This document shows, piece after piece, positions 8,596-16,194 of a stretch of DNA of 34,690 nucleotides. The notes below the pieces were generated by a model, which saw nothing but the letters and a program-made list of their open reading frames with translations, did no database searches and had not been told where the DNA came from. The first letter of the stretch is position 1. Every line of letters starts with the position of its first letter. Origin of the DNA: Deltaproteobacteria bacterium. Lineage in GTDB: Bacteria > Myxococcota_A > UBA9160. The stretch covers positions 1 through 34,690 of the forward strand of contig JADLGR010000027.1 of NCBI GenBank assembly GCA_020849175.1, in the 5' to 3' direction. The position numbers were made by a program, and so were the translations under genes.

Positions 8596-9075
8596 GGGAG
8601 CCGCAGCGTAGCGCCGGGCCAGGCGGCGGGGACCCTCCCGTGGCGCGATGCCCCGACCTTCGGATAGATTGACGGCACAGGGGATCTCACTCGTCCCCGA
8701 GTTCCGTCCGGAGCGTCCCCGGGGCCGGAGAGCGGCCAGGACGCGGCTGCGAGAGCGGCTGACGAACGTGGCGGCATGTCGCGTTTCGGTTCGGGCGGGG
8801 CGACCCGGGGCGGCGGCCGCGGCGACCCTCGTTCCCGGGACCCGATGGGGGTCTGGGCCTCACCGGGTGTATCCCACGCCGGGATGGAGGTGATTCGGTG
8901 GAGAAATGTCTCACTACGGCGAGTGAGGTGGTCGCGTCCTAGGACTGCCCGCACCGAATCGAATGATTCGTCTCGGTGTAGACGGGGACGCAAGTTCCCA
9001 GAGCCACCGACCCCGGGGGCGCGGACGCCGTAGCCGCGAAGGAGCCGAAGGCTCCACTCCCGGGGGTTTTCTTTT
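8596..9075. other. Long gene-free region with several hairpins; candidate leader or small RNA
   Basis: No convincing protein gene is seen here. The region separates divergent purU and the acyl-CoA synthetase. The 3' half is rich in local inverted repeats on the + strand: CTCAC/GTGAG (8910-8914/8923-8927), the perfect 10-base palindrome GTCCTAGGAC (8936-8945), CACCGA/TCGGTG (8952-8957/8973-8978), GGGGA/TTCCC (8984-8988/8995-8999) and GGAGCC/GGCTCC (9041-9046/9050-9055). A T-rich run follows (9067-9075), unusual in this GC-rich DNA. I could not match it to RNase P RNA, tmRNA, SRP RNA, 6S RNA, 5S rRNA or a riboswitch class I know. It could be a leader of the downstream gene, a separate small RNA ending at the T-run, or chance structure. 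Confidence 0.4.
9011..9075 (+). terminator. Possible intrinsic terminator abutting the acyl-CoA synthetase start
   Basis: CCCCGGG (9011-9017) can pair with CCCGGGG (9059-9065), enclosing two smaller hairpins, GGCG-CGGA-CGCC and GGAGCC-GAA-GGCTCC (9041-9055). TTTTCTTTT follows at 9067-9075. Stem plus T-run resembles a rho-independent terminator on the + strand. The T-run touches the ATG at 9076, so it would either end an upstream small RNA or act as an attenuator for the downstream gene. Confidence 0.4.
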
Positions 9076-10689
9076 ATGCTGCGCCCGATGCGGGCGCCCG
9101 TTCATCTCGATCCGCTGACTCCGCTCGCGTTCCTCGTGCGTGCTGCACGCATCTATCCGGAAAAGACCGCCGTCGTCTACGGAGAGCGGCGCTGGTCGTA
9201 CGCCGCGCTGATCGAGGAGGTCGGCCGCATGGCCGCCGCCTTCGCGCGCGCGGGCCTCGTTGCGGGCGACCGTGTCGCCTTCCTGACGCCCAACGTTCCG
9301 GAGCTCCTCGTCGCGCACTTCGCCGCGCCGCTCGTCCGCACGCCCCTGGTCGCGATCAATACGCGGCTCGCCGCGGACGAAGTCGCCTACATCCTCTCGC
9401 ACTCGGGAGCCAGGCTGGTGTGCGTCGATCCGGAGCTCGCGCCTCTCCTGAAAGGAGCCCCGAGCGGGCCACTCGTCGTGAGCGTCGAGGACGCCGTGGC
9501 GGGCGTGACGGGTGCCTGCGCCGGCGGCCCCACGTGGGCCGAGTTCGCGGACGACGTGGCTCCGCTCCCGGTACAGGCTGGCGTGGACGACGAAGACCGT
9601 GTCCTCTCGATCAACTACACCTCGGGAACGACGGGTCGGCCCAAGGGCGTGATGTACACGCACCGCGGCGCATACCTGAACGCGCTCGGCGAGGTGATCG
9701 TCCATGGCCTCGGCCGCGACTCGGTCTTCCTCTGGACGCTTCCGCTGTTCCACTGCAACGGCTGGTGCTTCCCGTGGGCCGTCACCGCCGTCGCCGGGAC
9801 GCACGTCATGCTGCGGCGAATCGAGCCGGCGGACGTGATCCGGCGGATCCGCGAAGAGGGCGTCACGCACTTGAACGGCGCTCCCACCGTGCTGTTGATG
9901 CTCGCCGAGACGCCCGAGGCGCGGGGCCTGCGCTTCGATCCGCCGCTGCGGGTCGCGACCGGAGGCGCACCGCCCTCGCCGACACTCCTCGGTCGCATGG
10001 AGCAGATGGGCGTTCGCATCGTCCACCTCTACGGCCTCACGGAGACCTACGGCCCGCACGTCACCTGCGAGATGCAGCGGGCGTGGGAGGCGTTCGGCGT
10101 CGAGGCCCGCGCCGTGGTTCTGGCGCGACAGGGAGTTCCGCACGTGACGGCGACGCATCTTCGTGTCGTCGACGACGAGATGCGGGACGTCCCGGCCGAC
10201 GCGACGACGCTCGGCGAAGTCGTGATGCGCGGAAACAACGTGATGAAGGGCTACTTCGAGGATCCGGAAGCGACCCAGAAGGCCTTCGCGGGCGGCTGGT
10301 TCCATTCGGGTGACCTCGGCGTGGTCCACCCGGACGGATACATCGAGCTGCGCGACCGGAAGAAGGACATCATCATCTCCGGCGGCGAGAACATCTCGAC
10401 GATCGAGGTCGAGCACGCGATCGTGAAGCATCCGGCCGTGCTGGAGTGTGCGGTGGTCGCGACGCCACACGAGAGGTGGGGCGAGGTGCCGAAGGCCTTC
10501 GTGACCCTGCGGCCGGGAACGTCGCTCGACGAGGCGGAGCTGATCGCGTTTTGCCGCGAGCGACTCGCGCACTTCAAGTGCCCGAAGGCGGTCGAGTTCG
10601 GAGACCTGCCCAAGACGGCAACGGGCAAGATCCAGAAGTTCCGACTGCGCGAGCGGGAGTGGGCCGGGCGGGACAAGCGAATCCACTGA
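9076..10689 (+). CDS. AMP-dependent acyl-CoA synthetase (medium/long-chain fatty acyl-CoA ligase type)
   Basis: A 537-residue ANL-superfamily ligase, of usual family length. It would activate a carboxylic acid through an acyl-adenylate and transfer it to CoA. Motifs in order: YTSGTTGRPKG (residues 181-191, phosphate-binding), YGLTETYGP (adenylate-binding), GWFHSGDLG (ribose-binding Asp), RKKDIIISGGENIS (hinge) and PKTATGKIQKF with the C-terminal catalytic Lys. The sequence around LPLFHCNGWCFPW resembles AlkK/DmdB-type ligases for fatty or methylmercaptopropionic acids, so the substrate cannot be fixed. The ATG at 9076 directly follows the T-rich run, and an ATG at 9088 is also possible; neither has a clear ribosome-binding site. 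The gene stands alone and its end converges on the radical SAM gene. Confidence 0.88.
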   Translation: MLRPMRAPVHLDPLTPLAFLVRAARIYPEKTAVVYGERRWSYAALIEEVGRMAAAFARAGLVAGDRVAFLTPNVPELLVAHFAAPLVRTPLVAINTRLAADEVAYILSHSGARLVCVDPELAPLLKGAPSGPLVVSVEDAVAGVTGACAGGPTWAEFADDVAPLPVQAGVDDEDRVLSINYTSGTTGRPKGVMYTHRGAYLNALGEVIVHGLGRDSVFLWTLPLFHCNGWCFPWAVTAVAGTHVMLRRIEPADVIRRIREEGVTHLNGAPTVLLMLAETPEARGLRFDPPLRVATGGAPPSPTLLGRMEQMGVRIVHLYGLTETYGPHVTCEMQRAWEAFGVEARAVVLARQGVPHVTATHLRVVDDEMRDVPADATTLGEVVMRGNNVMKGYFEDPEATQKAFAGGWFHSGDLGVVHPDGYIELRDRKKDIIISGGENISTIEVEHAIVKHPAVLECAVVATPHERWGEVPKAFVTLRPGTSLDEAELIAFCRERLAHFKCPKAVEFGDLPKTATGKIQKFRLREREWAGRDKRIH

Positions 10690-10719
10690 CGCCGTCTCGC
10701 GCGGGCGCAGCCGGCGGCG

Positions 10720-12042
10720 TCAGAAGTCGCTGAACTCCTGCATGGTGTCGATGTTCCGTGCGACCGTGTTCTGCTCGAAGTTGATGTGCCACGACGCCAT
10801 GCGCGAGAAGGTCGTGGGGAGCGGAAGCCGGCGGAGCATCGAGCGCACCGAGTAGAACTCGCAGTGCAGGCGCTTCACGGCGTCGATCAGCTCTTCGGCG
10901 CTTTGTCGCCGTGGGCGAAAGTGGCAGGTGACGCCCGGCCAACGCTCCATGTTGGGCTCGTCGAGAATGCGTCCCTCGGCCTTCATGCGGTCGTAGAGCG
11001 GTGTTCCGTGGAGCGGCGTCATCACGTTGAAGTACGCCGCCGGGACTCTGTGCTGGAGCAGGAACTCGGCGGTCGCCCGGAACACGTCGGGGCCTTCGGT
11101 GTCGGAGCCGAAGACGAAGTTGAACGAGTAGCTGATGTCGCGATCGCGGAGGTTCTTCATCACGGTCTCGACGTCGATCCGGTTGAAGTTCTTGGCCATC
11201 GAACCGAGCGTGTCACGGTCGATGCTCTCGAGGCCCATGTTGACGTGCAGCAGGCCGGATCGTTTGGCGGCGTCCATGAACCGGGTGTCGAGGCAGAAGC
11301 GCGGCGAGAACAGCGCGGACCAGCGAATCCGGAGCGGAGTGATGGCCTCCATGAACTCGATCGTTCGGCGCGGATTGCCCGCGAACTGACTCGCGGCGAA
11401 GAAGATGTGGTGGCTGCCGCAGCGCTTCACCTCCTCGACGACCTCTTGCGTCGGGCGGTAGCGGTAGCCGTGGTCACCGTTCAGTCGCCGTTCGGCGCAG
11501 AAGTCGCACGTGTAGGGACAGCCGCGGGAATACTGGATGACGTTGGGCCGATAGAAGACGTAGTGCTTCGGGTTGAGGAGCTCCCAGCGCGGCATCGGCA
11601 TTCCCGCGAGATCCGCCGGCGTGTCGCGGCGGTAGAACTTCTCGAGGCGACCTGCGGCTGCGTCTTCGAGCATCCGAGGGAAGACGTCCTCGGCTTCGCC
11701 GATGCAGACGGCGTCGGCGTGCCGTCCCATCTCCTCGGCATGGAAGGTCGCGTGAGGCCCGCCCATGATGACGGTGACGCCTCGCTTGCGGAACTGCGCG
11801 GCGATCTCGTAGGCGCGAAACGACGTCACGCTGCGGATGGTGATCGCGACGACGTCGGCGGGTGCGTCGTAGTCGATCTCCTCGACGGCGTCGTCGACGA
11901 GCGTGACGTCCCATTCGGCGGGCGCGAGCGCTGCGAGATACGGCAGCACCGCGCCGACGAGCTTTCGCTTGCGGATCTTGTTCGGGATCCGGGTGTGCGG
12001 ATAGCGGTAGCCGGTCGCCTGGATGATCGTCAGCCTGGGAAT
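10720..12042 (-). CDS. B12-binding-type radical SAM protein
   Basis: A 440-residue protein with an N-terminal cobalamin-binding-like Rossmann region (about residues 1-130; VIMGGPHATFHAEEM and CIGEAEDVFP are typical) and a radical SAM domain with CPYTCDFC (Cys175, Cys179, Cys182). No DxHxxG cobalamin-ligating motif is seen, so the cobalamin would bind base-on or not at all. The reaction is unknown; relatives include methylases and ring-forming enzymes. The start is unusual. No ATG, GTG or TTG occurs in frame between the end of rpmE2 and this domain. GGGAGG (complement of 12051-12056) lies 8 bases before an ATT at 12042-12040, proposed here as the start; CTG at 12033 is the alternative. It lies 49 bases after rpmE2. 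Confidence 0.82.
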   Translation of the reverse strand: MPRLTIIQATGYRYPHTRIPNKIRKRKLVGAVLPYLAALAPAEWDVTLVDDAVEEIDYDAPADVVAITIRSVTSFRAYEIAAQFRKRGVTVIMGGPHATFHAEEMGRHADAVCIGEAEDVFPRMLEDAAAGRLEKFYRRDTPADLAGMPMPRWELLNPKHYVFYRPNVIQYSRGCPYTCDFCAERRLNGDHGYRYRPTQEVVEEVKRCGSHHIFFAASQFAGNPRRTIEFMEAITPLRIRWSALFSPRFCLDTRFMDAAKRSGLLHVNMGLESIDRDTLGSMAKNFNRIDVETVMKNLRDRDISYSFNFVFGSDTEGPDVFRATAEFLLQHRVPAAYFNVMTPLHGTPLYDRMKAEGRILDEPNMERWPGVTCHFRPRRQSAEELIDAVKRLHCEFYSVRSMLRRLPLPTTFSRMASWHINFEQNTVARNIDTMQEFSDF

Positions 12043-12091
12043 CTCGAGGTCCTCCCGGCCTCGCGTCGACGGGCAGGCGCTCCGTGCCCGG

Positions 12092-12346
12092 CTACTTCTC
12101 CGTCTTCGCGCGACCGTAGCGGCGGCGGAAGCGGTCGATCCGGCCGTCGGAGTCGAGCTCGCGGAGCTTCCCGGTCCAGAACGGATGGCTCGCCGACGAG
12201 ATGTCGAGACGAACGAGCGGGAGCTCCTCACCGTCGACGGTCTTCGTCTCCTTCGACGTGATCGTCGAGCGCGAAACCCACTCGGCGCCGGTGGCCGAGT
12301 CGTGGAACACGACCTTGTGGTAGTCGGGGTGGATGCCGGACTTCAT
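12092..12346 (-). CDS. rpmE2: 50S ribosomal protein L31 type B (zinc-independent)
   Basis: An 84-residue protein starting MKSGIHPDYHKVVFHDSATG, typical of L31 type B. It lacks the four cysteines that bind zinc in type A L31, and it contains the usual SHPFWTG segment near residues 53-59. Type B L31 replaces the zinc-containing form in the large subunit, in many bacteria during zinc limitation. It follows a 101-residue S14 by 8 bases. Together they form the classical pair of zinc-free ribosomal proteins. Confidence 0.96.
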   Translation of the reverse strand: MKSGIHPDYHKVVFHDSATGAEWVSRSTITSKETKTVDGEELPLVRLDISSASHPFWTGKLRELDSDGRIDRFRRRYGRAKTEK

Positions 12347-12354
12347 GCGCGCTC

Positions 12355-12660
12355 CTACCAGCTCGACTTGCGAACGCCCGGGAGCTGCCCGCGCAGCGCG
12401 AGCTCGCGAATCGCGATGCGCGAGATCTCGAACTTCTGGTGGACGCCACGCGCGCGTCCGGAGATCTTGCAGCGTCGATTGCGGCGCGTGGGACACGAGT
12501 TGCGGGGCAGCTTCGCGAGCGCCGCGATCGCGTCGTCCTTCTCGCGCGGCGAGAGATCGGGGTCCTTCACCTTGTTGCGCAGCGCCTCGCGACGAGCAGC
12601 GTACTTCTTGATGAGCTGCTCGCGCCGCTCGTCCCGGATGACCTGAGAAAGCTTGGCCAA
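12355..12660 (-). CDS. rpsN: 30S ribosomal protein S14 (long, zinc-free form)
   Basis: A 101-residue S14, the length of the E. coli (C-minus) form; the short zinc-ribbon S14 has about 61 residues. The C-terminus matches the family (GVHQKFEISRIAIRELALRG, then QLPGVRKSSW), and there is no CxxC...CxxC zinc ribbon. S14 assembles late into the head of the small subunit. The start is TTG at 12660 (reads MAKLSQVIRDERR), with GGAGG 4 bases upstream; the frame stays open further upstream without family similarity. The gene is outside any S10/spc ribosomal cluster. No AT-rich Zur-type operator is visible in the 120 bases upstream, so zinc control is only a possibility drawn from the family. Confidence 0.95.
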   Translation of the reverse strand: MAKLSQVIRDERREQLIKKYAARREALRNKVKDPDLSPREKDDAIAALAKLPRNSCPTRRNRRCKISGRARGVHQKFEISRIAIRELALRGQLPGVRKSSW

Positions 12661-12780
12661 AGTGCCTCCACGAACCGCGATGGCCCCGGACGGATGCTGC
12701 CCGGGCGGAGCCGGAGGGTACGGAAGTCCCCGAGGGGCCGCAAGGCGGTCGGGCGGGTTCGCCGACGGCGCCGGCACGCC

Positions 12781-13596
12781 TCAGCCGTTGCGCATGAAGA
12801 CCCCCGCGAGCGCGGTGGCGATCCTGCGCGGCGTGAATCGCATCAGGAAGACGGGAAGGGAGTTCTGAAGGCCCGGAATGCGGCAGCTCTTGCCGGCGAG
12901 CATCGCGCGGACGCCGGCCTCGGCGACGGCCCGGCTCTTCATCATGTTGATCCGCTGATAGAGCGTCGGCGTCTGGCCCGCCGTTTCGATGAACTCGGTT
13001 GCGGCCACGCCGGGGCACACGACGCTCACCTTCACGCCGGCGCTCTTCAGCTCGGCGGCGAGCGCCTCACCGAAGCTCAGCACGAACGACTTCGACGCGG
13101 CGTAGGTCGCGTAGGTGGGTGTCGCCTGGAAGGCGCCGATCGAGCTGACGAAGAGGATCCAGCCGCGGCGGCGCTCGCGCATGCCACGGGCGAACGCGTG
13201 CGTCAGGTGCGCGACGCTCGTGACGTCGAGCTCGATCAGCTCCCGCTGGCGCTCCCACGGGTGATCGAGGAAGTCGCCATGGATCCCGAACCCGGCGTTG
13301 TTCACGAGTACGTCGACGGGTCTGCCGAGCGCTGCGACGCGATCGGCGAGGACCTGCGCACCGCCGGGCTCGGAGAGACTCGCGGCGATGACGTGCGACA
13401 CCGTTCCGTGCGCGCGCGCCAGCTCGTCCGCGAGCGTCTTCATGCGGTCCTCGCGCCGCGCCGTGAGCACGAGCTCGCAGCCGTGCGAGGCGAGGATCCG
13501 TGCGAAGTCGGCGCCGAATCCGCTCGAAGCCCCCGTCACGACCGCGAGCGCCCCGGCCAGCGGTCCCTGCTTCGGCGCGTTCGTCGTCGCCGTCAT
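12781..13596 (-). CDS. Short-chain dehydrogenase/reductase (SDR family)
   Basis: A 271-residue classical SDR. The nucleotide-binding motif TGASSGFG is at residues 21-28, NNAG at 99-102, the catalytic Ser at about 151-152 (FVSSIGA), and YAASK gives Tyr165 and Lys169. An Arg-Arg pair after the second strand (TARRED) suggests NADP(H). Similar DltE/YqjQ-type SDRs act on varied carbonyl or hydroxyl substrates, so the substrate is not assignable. The C-terminal segment (FLMRFTPRRIATALAGVFM) is mildly hydrophobic. The ATG at 13596 has GGGAGG about 5 bases upstream. It is transcribed away from the rhomboid gene across a ~100-base shared intergenic region. Confidence 0.9.
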   Translation of the reverse strand: MTATTNAPKQGPLAGALAVVTGASSGFGADFARILASHGCELVLTARREDRMKTLADELARAHGTVSHVIAASLSEPGGAQVLADRVAALGRPVDVLVNNAGFGIHGDFLDHPWERQRELIELDVTSVAHLTHAFARGMRERRRGWILFVSSIGAFQATPTYATYAASKSFVLSFGEALAAELKSAGVKVSVVCPGVAATEFIETAGQTPTLYQRINMMKSRAVAEAGVRAMLAGKSCRIPGLQNSLPVFLMRFTPRRIATALAGVFMRNG

Positions 13597-13698
13597 GTCT
13601 GCCTCCCACCGTGCGGGAAGTGCTCGTCTTCGGTTGCTGCCGCAACCGCGGCACGCCGCGTTTCGGTGACATTCTACCGCTGCTAGCGTTCGCCGCGG

Positions 13699-14442
13699 AT
13701 GTTCCCGCTTCGCGACGAGAACCCGAGCGTTCTCACGGCCCTCGGCACGTTCTTGATCGTCGGCCTCAATGTCGCCGCCTGGCTCCTCGTCCAGGGTCTC
13801 GGCGCCGAGCCGACGCTCACGCGGTCGGTGTGCGAGTACGGCCTCATCCCGGGCGAGATCCTACACCGCCTTCCGGCAGGGACGCGGGTCCCGCTCGGCG
13901 ATCATCTCGCGTGCATTCTCGGACAGGGCCCCACGTGGCTCACGCCGCTCTCGTCGATGTTCCTGCACGGAGGCTGGCTCCACCTCATCGGCAACCTCTG
14001 GTTCCTCTGGGTCTTCGGCAACAACGTCGAGGACGCGATGGGCCACGCGCGCTTCCTCGCCTTCTATGTCGTTTGCGGGCTCGCCGCCGCAGCGGCGCAG
14101 ACGCTCGCCAACCCCGCGAGCGATCTTCCGATGGTCGGCGCATCGGGTGCGATCGGCGGTGTGATGGGCGCGTATGCGGTGCTCTATCCGAAGAATCGCA
14201 TCGACACGCTGATCATTTTCGGCTTCTATGTCCGCACCCTCGCGGTTCCCGCCTACGTCATGCTCGGCTACTGGTTCGTGCTGCAGGTGCTGGGGGGCCT
14301 GCCGTCGCTCGGCGGCGAAGGCGCGGGCGTCGCGTTCTGGGCGCACGTGGGCGGCTTCGTCGCGGGTGCGCTGCTCGTTCGCGTATTTCGCGACCCCGAG
14401 CTCCTCGCGCGCCAGCGCGCACGGGCCACCGTCTTCGGCTGA
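13699..14442 (+). CDS. Rhomboid-family intramembrane serine protease
   Basis: A 247-residue polytopic protein with a compact rhomboid core. HLIGN gives His95 and Asn99 (oxyanion site), GASG contains the nucleophile Ser149, and His216 lies in AHVGG. The GNxxED-like segment (VFGNNVEDAMG) after helix 2 matches bacterial GlpG/YqgP-type rhomboids, which cleave membrane proteins within the bilayer. It is shorter than, and clearly different from, the rhomboid encoded at 5329-6777. The ATG at 13699 has no obvious ribosome-binding site and may be leaderless. The gene converges with the hydratase-family gene, whose stop is 48 bases away. Substrate unknown. Confidence 0.9.
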   Translation: MFPLRDENPSVLTALGTFLIVGLNVAAWLLVQGLGAEPTLTRSVCEYGLIPGEILHRLPAGTRVPLGDHLACILGQGPTWLTPLSSMFLHGGWLHLIGNLWFLWVFGNNVEDAMGHARFLAFYVVCGLAAAAAQTLANPASDLPMVGASGAIGGVMGAYAVLYPKNRIDTLIIFGFYVRTLAVPAYVMLGYWFVLQVLGGLPSLGGEGAGVAFWAHVGGFVAGALLVRVFRDPELLARQRARATVFG

Positions 14443-14490
14443 GCGCGGGGAGCCGAGCGCGGGCCGAGCCAGGATCGCCGCTCTCCGTGC

Positions 14491-15324
14491 TCAGCGGCCC
14501 TTGAACGTCACCGGCTTCTTCGCGAGGAACGCGAGCGCACCGTTCATGAAATCTTCGCTGCGACCGGTGCGCATCATGGCCTCGGCTTCGAGGTCGATGG
14601 CGCTGCGCAGGTCGATGCCGCGTTCCGCGAGGTTCAGGTTTCGCTTCATGTAGCGGTACGCGATCGGTGGACCTTCTGCGAGGCGCCGTGCGAGTGCGCG
14701 CGCCTCGTCGCGCAGCTTCTCCTTCGGCACCACACGGCTGACCAGCCCGATGCGAAGCGCCTCGTCGGCCGGGAAGCGCTCGGGCAGGAAGTAGAGCTCG
14801 CGCGTCTTCGCCGTCCCGAGGATCTTGGTCATGAAGTACGAGCCGCCGAAGTCGCCGGAGAACCCGATGGCGGCGAAGGCCGTCGTGAAGACCGCGTGAT
14901 CTGCGGCGATGCGAAGGTCGCAGGCCAGGGCCATCGAGAGCGACGCGCCGGCGCACGCTCCGTTGATGACGGCGAGCGTCGGCTTTCCCATCTCGTGGAG
15001 CAGGAGCGAGGCCTCCTGGCTGCGGCGCAGCGTGTCGATGGTGTCTTCGAGCAGCGGAAGGCCGTCTGCCCCCTTGGGCCGGCCGGCCGCCGCCGCAGAT
15101 GCTGCGCTCCCCATCTGGCTGATGTCGCCGCCGGCCGAGAACGCGCGCTCGCCGGCGCCCGTCAGCACCACGCACCGTACCTCGGGATCCCACGCCAGCT
15201 CGCGGAGCCTTCCCGGTAGCTCGGACATCAGCTCGGGATCGAGCGCGTTCATCTTCTCGGGGCGGTTCAGCGTCACCGTCGCGACGCCGCCGTCGCGCTC
15301 GACCAGGACGGTCTTCGAGGTCAC
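14491..15324 (-). CDS. Enoyl-CoA hydratase/isomerase family protein (PaaG-like motifs)
   Basis: A 277-residue crotonase-fold protein, probably acting on an acyl-CoA. FSAGGDI forms the first oxyanion-hole/CoA-binding loop and ACAGASLSMALACDLRIAA the second. The segment AFAAIGFSGDFGGSYFM has Asp where PaaG-type isomerases carry their catalytic Asp, rather than the two Glu of a standard enoyl-CoA hydratase, so an isomerase or a hydratase with altered mechanism is likely. The start is GTG at 15324, with GGAG about 5 bases upstream. kdsB lies 73 bases downstream on the same strand and may share the transcript. The substrate is unknown. Confidence 0.85.
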   Translation of the reverse strand: MTSKTVLVERDGGVATVTLNRPEKMNALDPELMSELPGRLRELAWDPEVRCVVLTGAGERAFSAGGDISQMGSAASAAAAGRPKGADGLPLLEDTIDTLRRSQEASLLLHEMGKPTLAVINGACAGASLSMALACDLRIAADHAVFTTAFAAIGFSGDFGGSYFMTKILGTAKTRELYFLPERFPADEALRIGLVSRVVPKEKLRDEARALARRLAEGPPIAYRYMKRNLNLAERGIDLRSAIDLEAEAMMRTGRSEDFMNGALAFLAKKPVTFKGR

Positions 15325-15397
15325 GTGTTCTCCTTCACGGGTTTCGCCAGCGGCACTTCGCAGCGGAGCTGCTCACGGTGCCGGACGTTCGTCGCGT

Positions 15398-16153
15398 TCA
15401 GCGCCGGCCGAGCGCGCGCAGTCGCTCCTCGACACGCGGCACATCGGCCGGAACGTCCACGGCCGCGCTTCGCCAGCCTTCGATCACCGCGACCTGGATC
15501 GGAAATCCATGCTCGAGTGCGCGGAGCTGCTCGAGCGATTCCGCGCACTCGGCCGGGGTCGGAGCGAGGCCGACGAAGCGCAGCAGGAACTCGCGCCGGT
15601 AGGCGTAGAGGCCGACGTGCTGCCAGACTGGAGCTGCGGGCGCTGCGTCCCGCTGGAACGGAATCGTACTGCGCGAGAAGTAGAGTGCGCGTCCCCGCCG
15701 GTCGAGCACGACCTTCACGCGATTCGGATCAGTGAGGGCGTCGGGGTCGGCGGTATGTACGACGGTGGCCATCGGCGCTTCGGCGTCCGCGGCGAGCGCA
15801 TCGACGGCGGCGTCGATCACGAAGCCCTCGATCAGCGGCTCGTCTCCCTGCACGTTCACGATCACGGGATCGCAGAGGCTTGCGGCCACTTCCGCGATGC
15901 GATCCGTACCGGTCGCGTGCGCGGAGGAGGTGAGGATGGTCTCGGCACCGAAGCCCGCACAAGCCTCGGCGATCCGCGCATCGTCGGTTGCAACGATCAC
16001 GCGGTGGAGGCGCTTCGCCGCGTGTGCACCCTCCCAGACACGGCGGATCATCGGCACGCCCGCGATCGGAGCGAGCGGCTTACCCGGAAAGCGCGTCGCG
16101 TGGAAGCGGGCCGGGATCACGCCCACCGCCGTCTCCGCCGGCCTTCCGGACAT
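15398..16153 (-). CDS. kdsB: 3-deoxy-manno-octulosonate cytidylyltransferase (CMP-Kdo synthetase)
   Basis: A 251-residue protein (258 if the GTG at 16174 is used). It makes CMP-Kdo from Kdo and CTP, the activated sugar for lipid A-Kdo assembly, so the organism probably makes LPS. Typical stretches are VIPARFHATRFPGKPL (nucleotide-binding start), NVQGDEPLI and FSRSTIPF. E. coli KdsB has 248 residues. The ATG at 16153 is preferred because it leaves 41 bases to the divergent ParA-like gene instead of 20 and fits the family N-terminus. No other Kdo or lipid A genes are in the window. Confidence 0.94.
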   Translation of the reverse strand: MSGRPAETAVGVIPARFHATRFPGKPLAPIAGVPMIRRVWEGAHAAKRLHRVIVATDDARIAEACAGFGAETILTSSAHATGTDRIAEVAASLCDPVIVNVQGDEPLIEGFVIDAAVDALAADAEAPMATVVHTADPDALTDPNRVKVVLDRRGRALYFSRSTIPFQRDAAPAAPVWQHVGLYAYRREFLLRFVGLAPTPAECAESLEQLRALEHGFPIQVAVIEGWRSAAVDVPADVPRVEERLRALGRR

Positions 16154-16194
16154 CGCCCCGTGCCGCGCCGTCACGATGGCCGCGATCCTACCCG

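Noticed and set aside
8596-8640. ZTP (pfl) riboswitch upstream of purU on the - strand, suggested by CCGCCTGG
   Set aside because: Only the last few bases resemble the motif; the GGGTCGTGA-type 5' part and the final GGGCA are missing.
8984-9008. Possible c-di-GMP-I (GEMM) riboswitch from GGGGACGCAA and GCCACCG
   Set aside because: The conserved 5' GGGCAAACC-like block and GNRA-hairpin context are absent, and the spacing between the two matching strings is wrong.
8648-9033. Short ORFs on both strands in the intergenic region (about 60-85 codons)
   Set aside because: They are Arg/Pro-rich as expected from random GC-rich DNA, lack ribosome-binding sites and resemble no family I recognise.
8640-9075. 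RNase P RNA or tmRNA gene
   Set aside because: The length is suitable for RNase P RNA, but no GAGGAAAGTCC/ACAGAA pair, no tmRNA tag or CCA-ending acceptor structure is present on either strand.
8914-10686. Long - strand frame opposite the acyl-CoA synthetase
   Set aside because: It is a shadow frame; all recognised motifs of the ligase are on the + strand.
12661-12780. Zur operator upstream of rpsN
   Set aside because: The stretch is GC-rich and contains no AT-rich palindrome resembling a Zur site.
14443-14490. Shared terminator between the convergent rhomboid and hydratase-family genes
   Set aside because: No clear stem with a T-run is visible on either strand.
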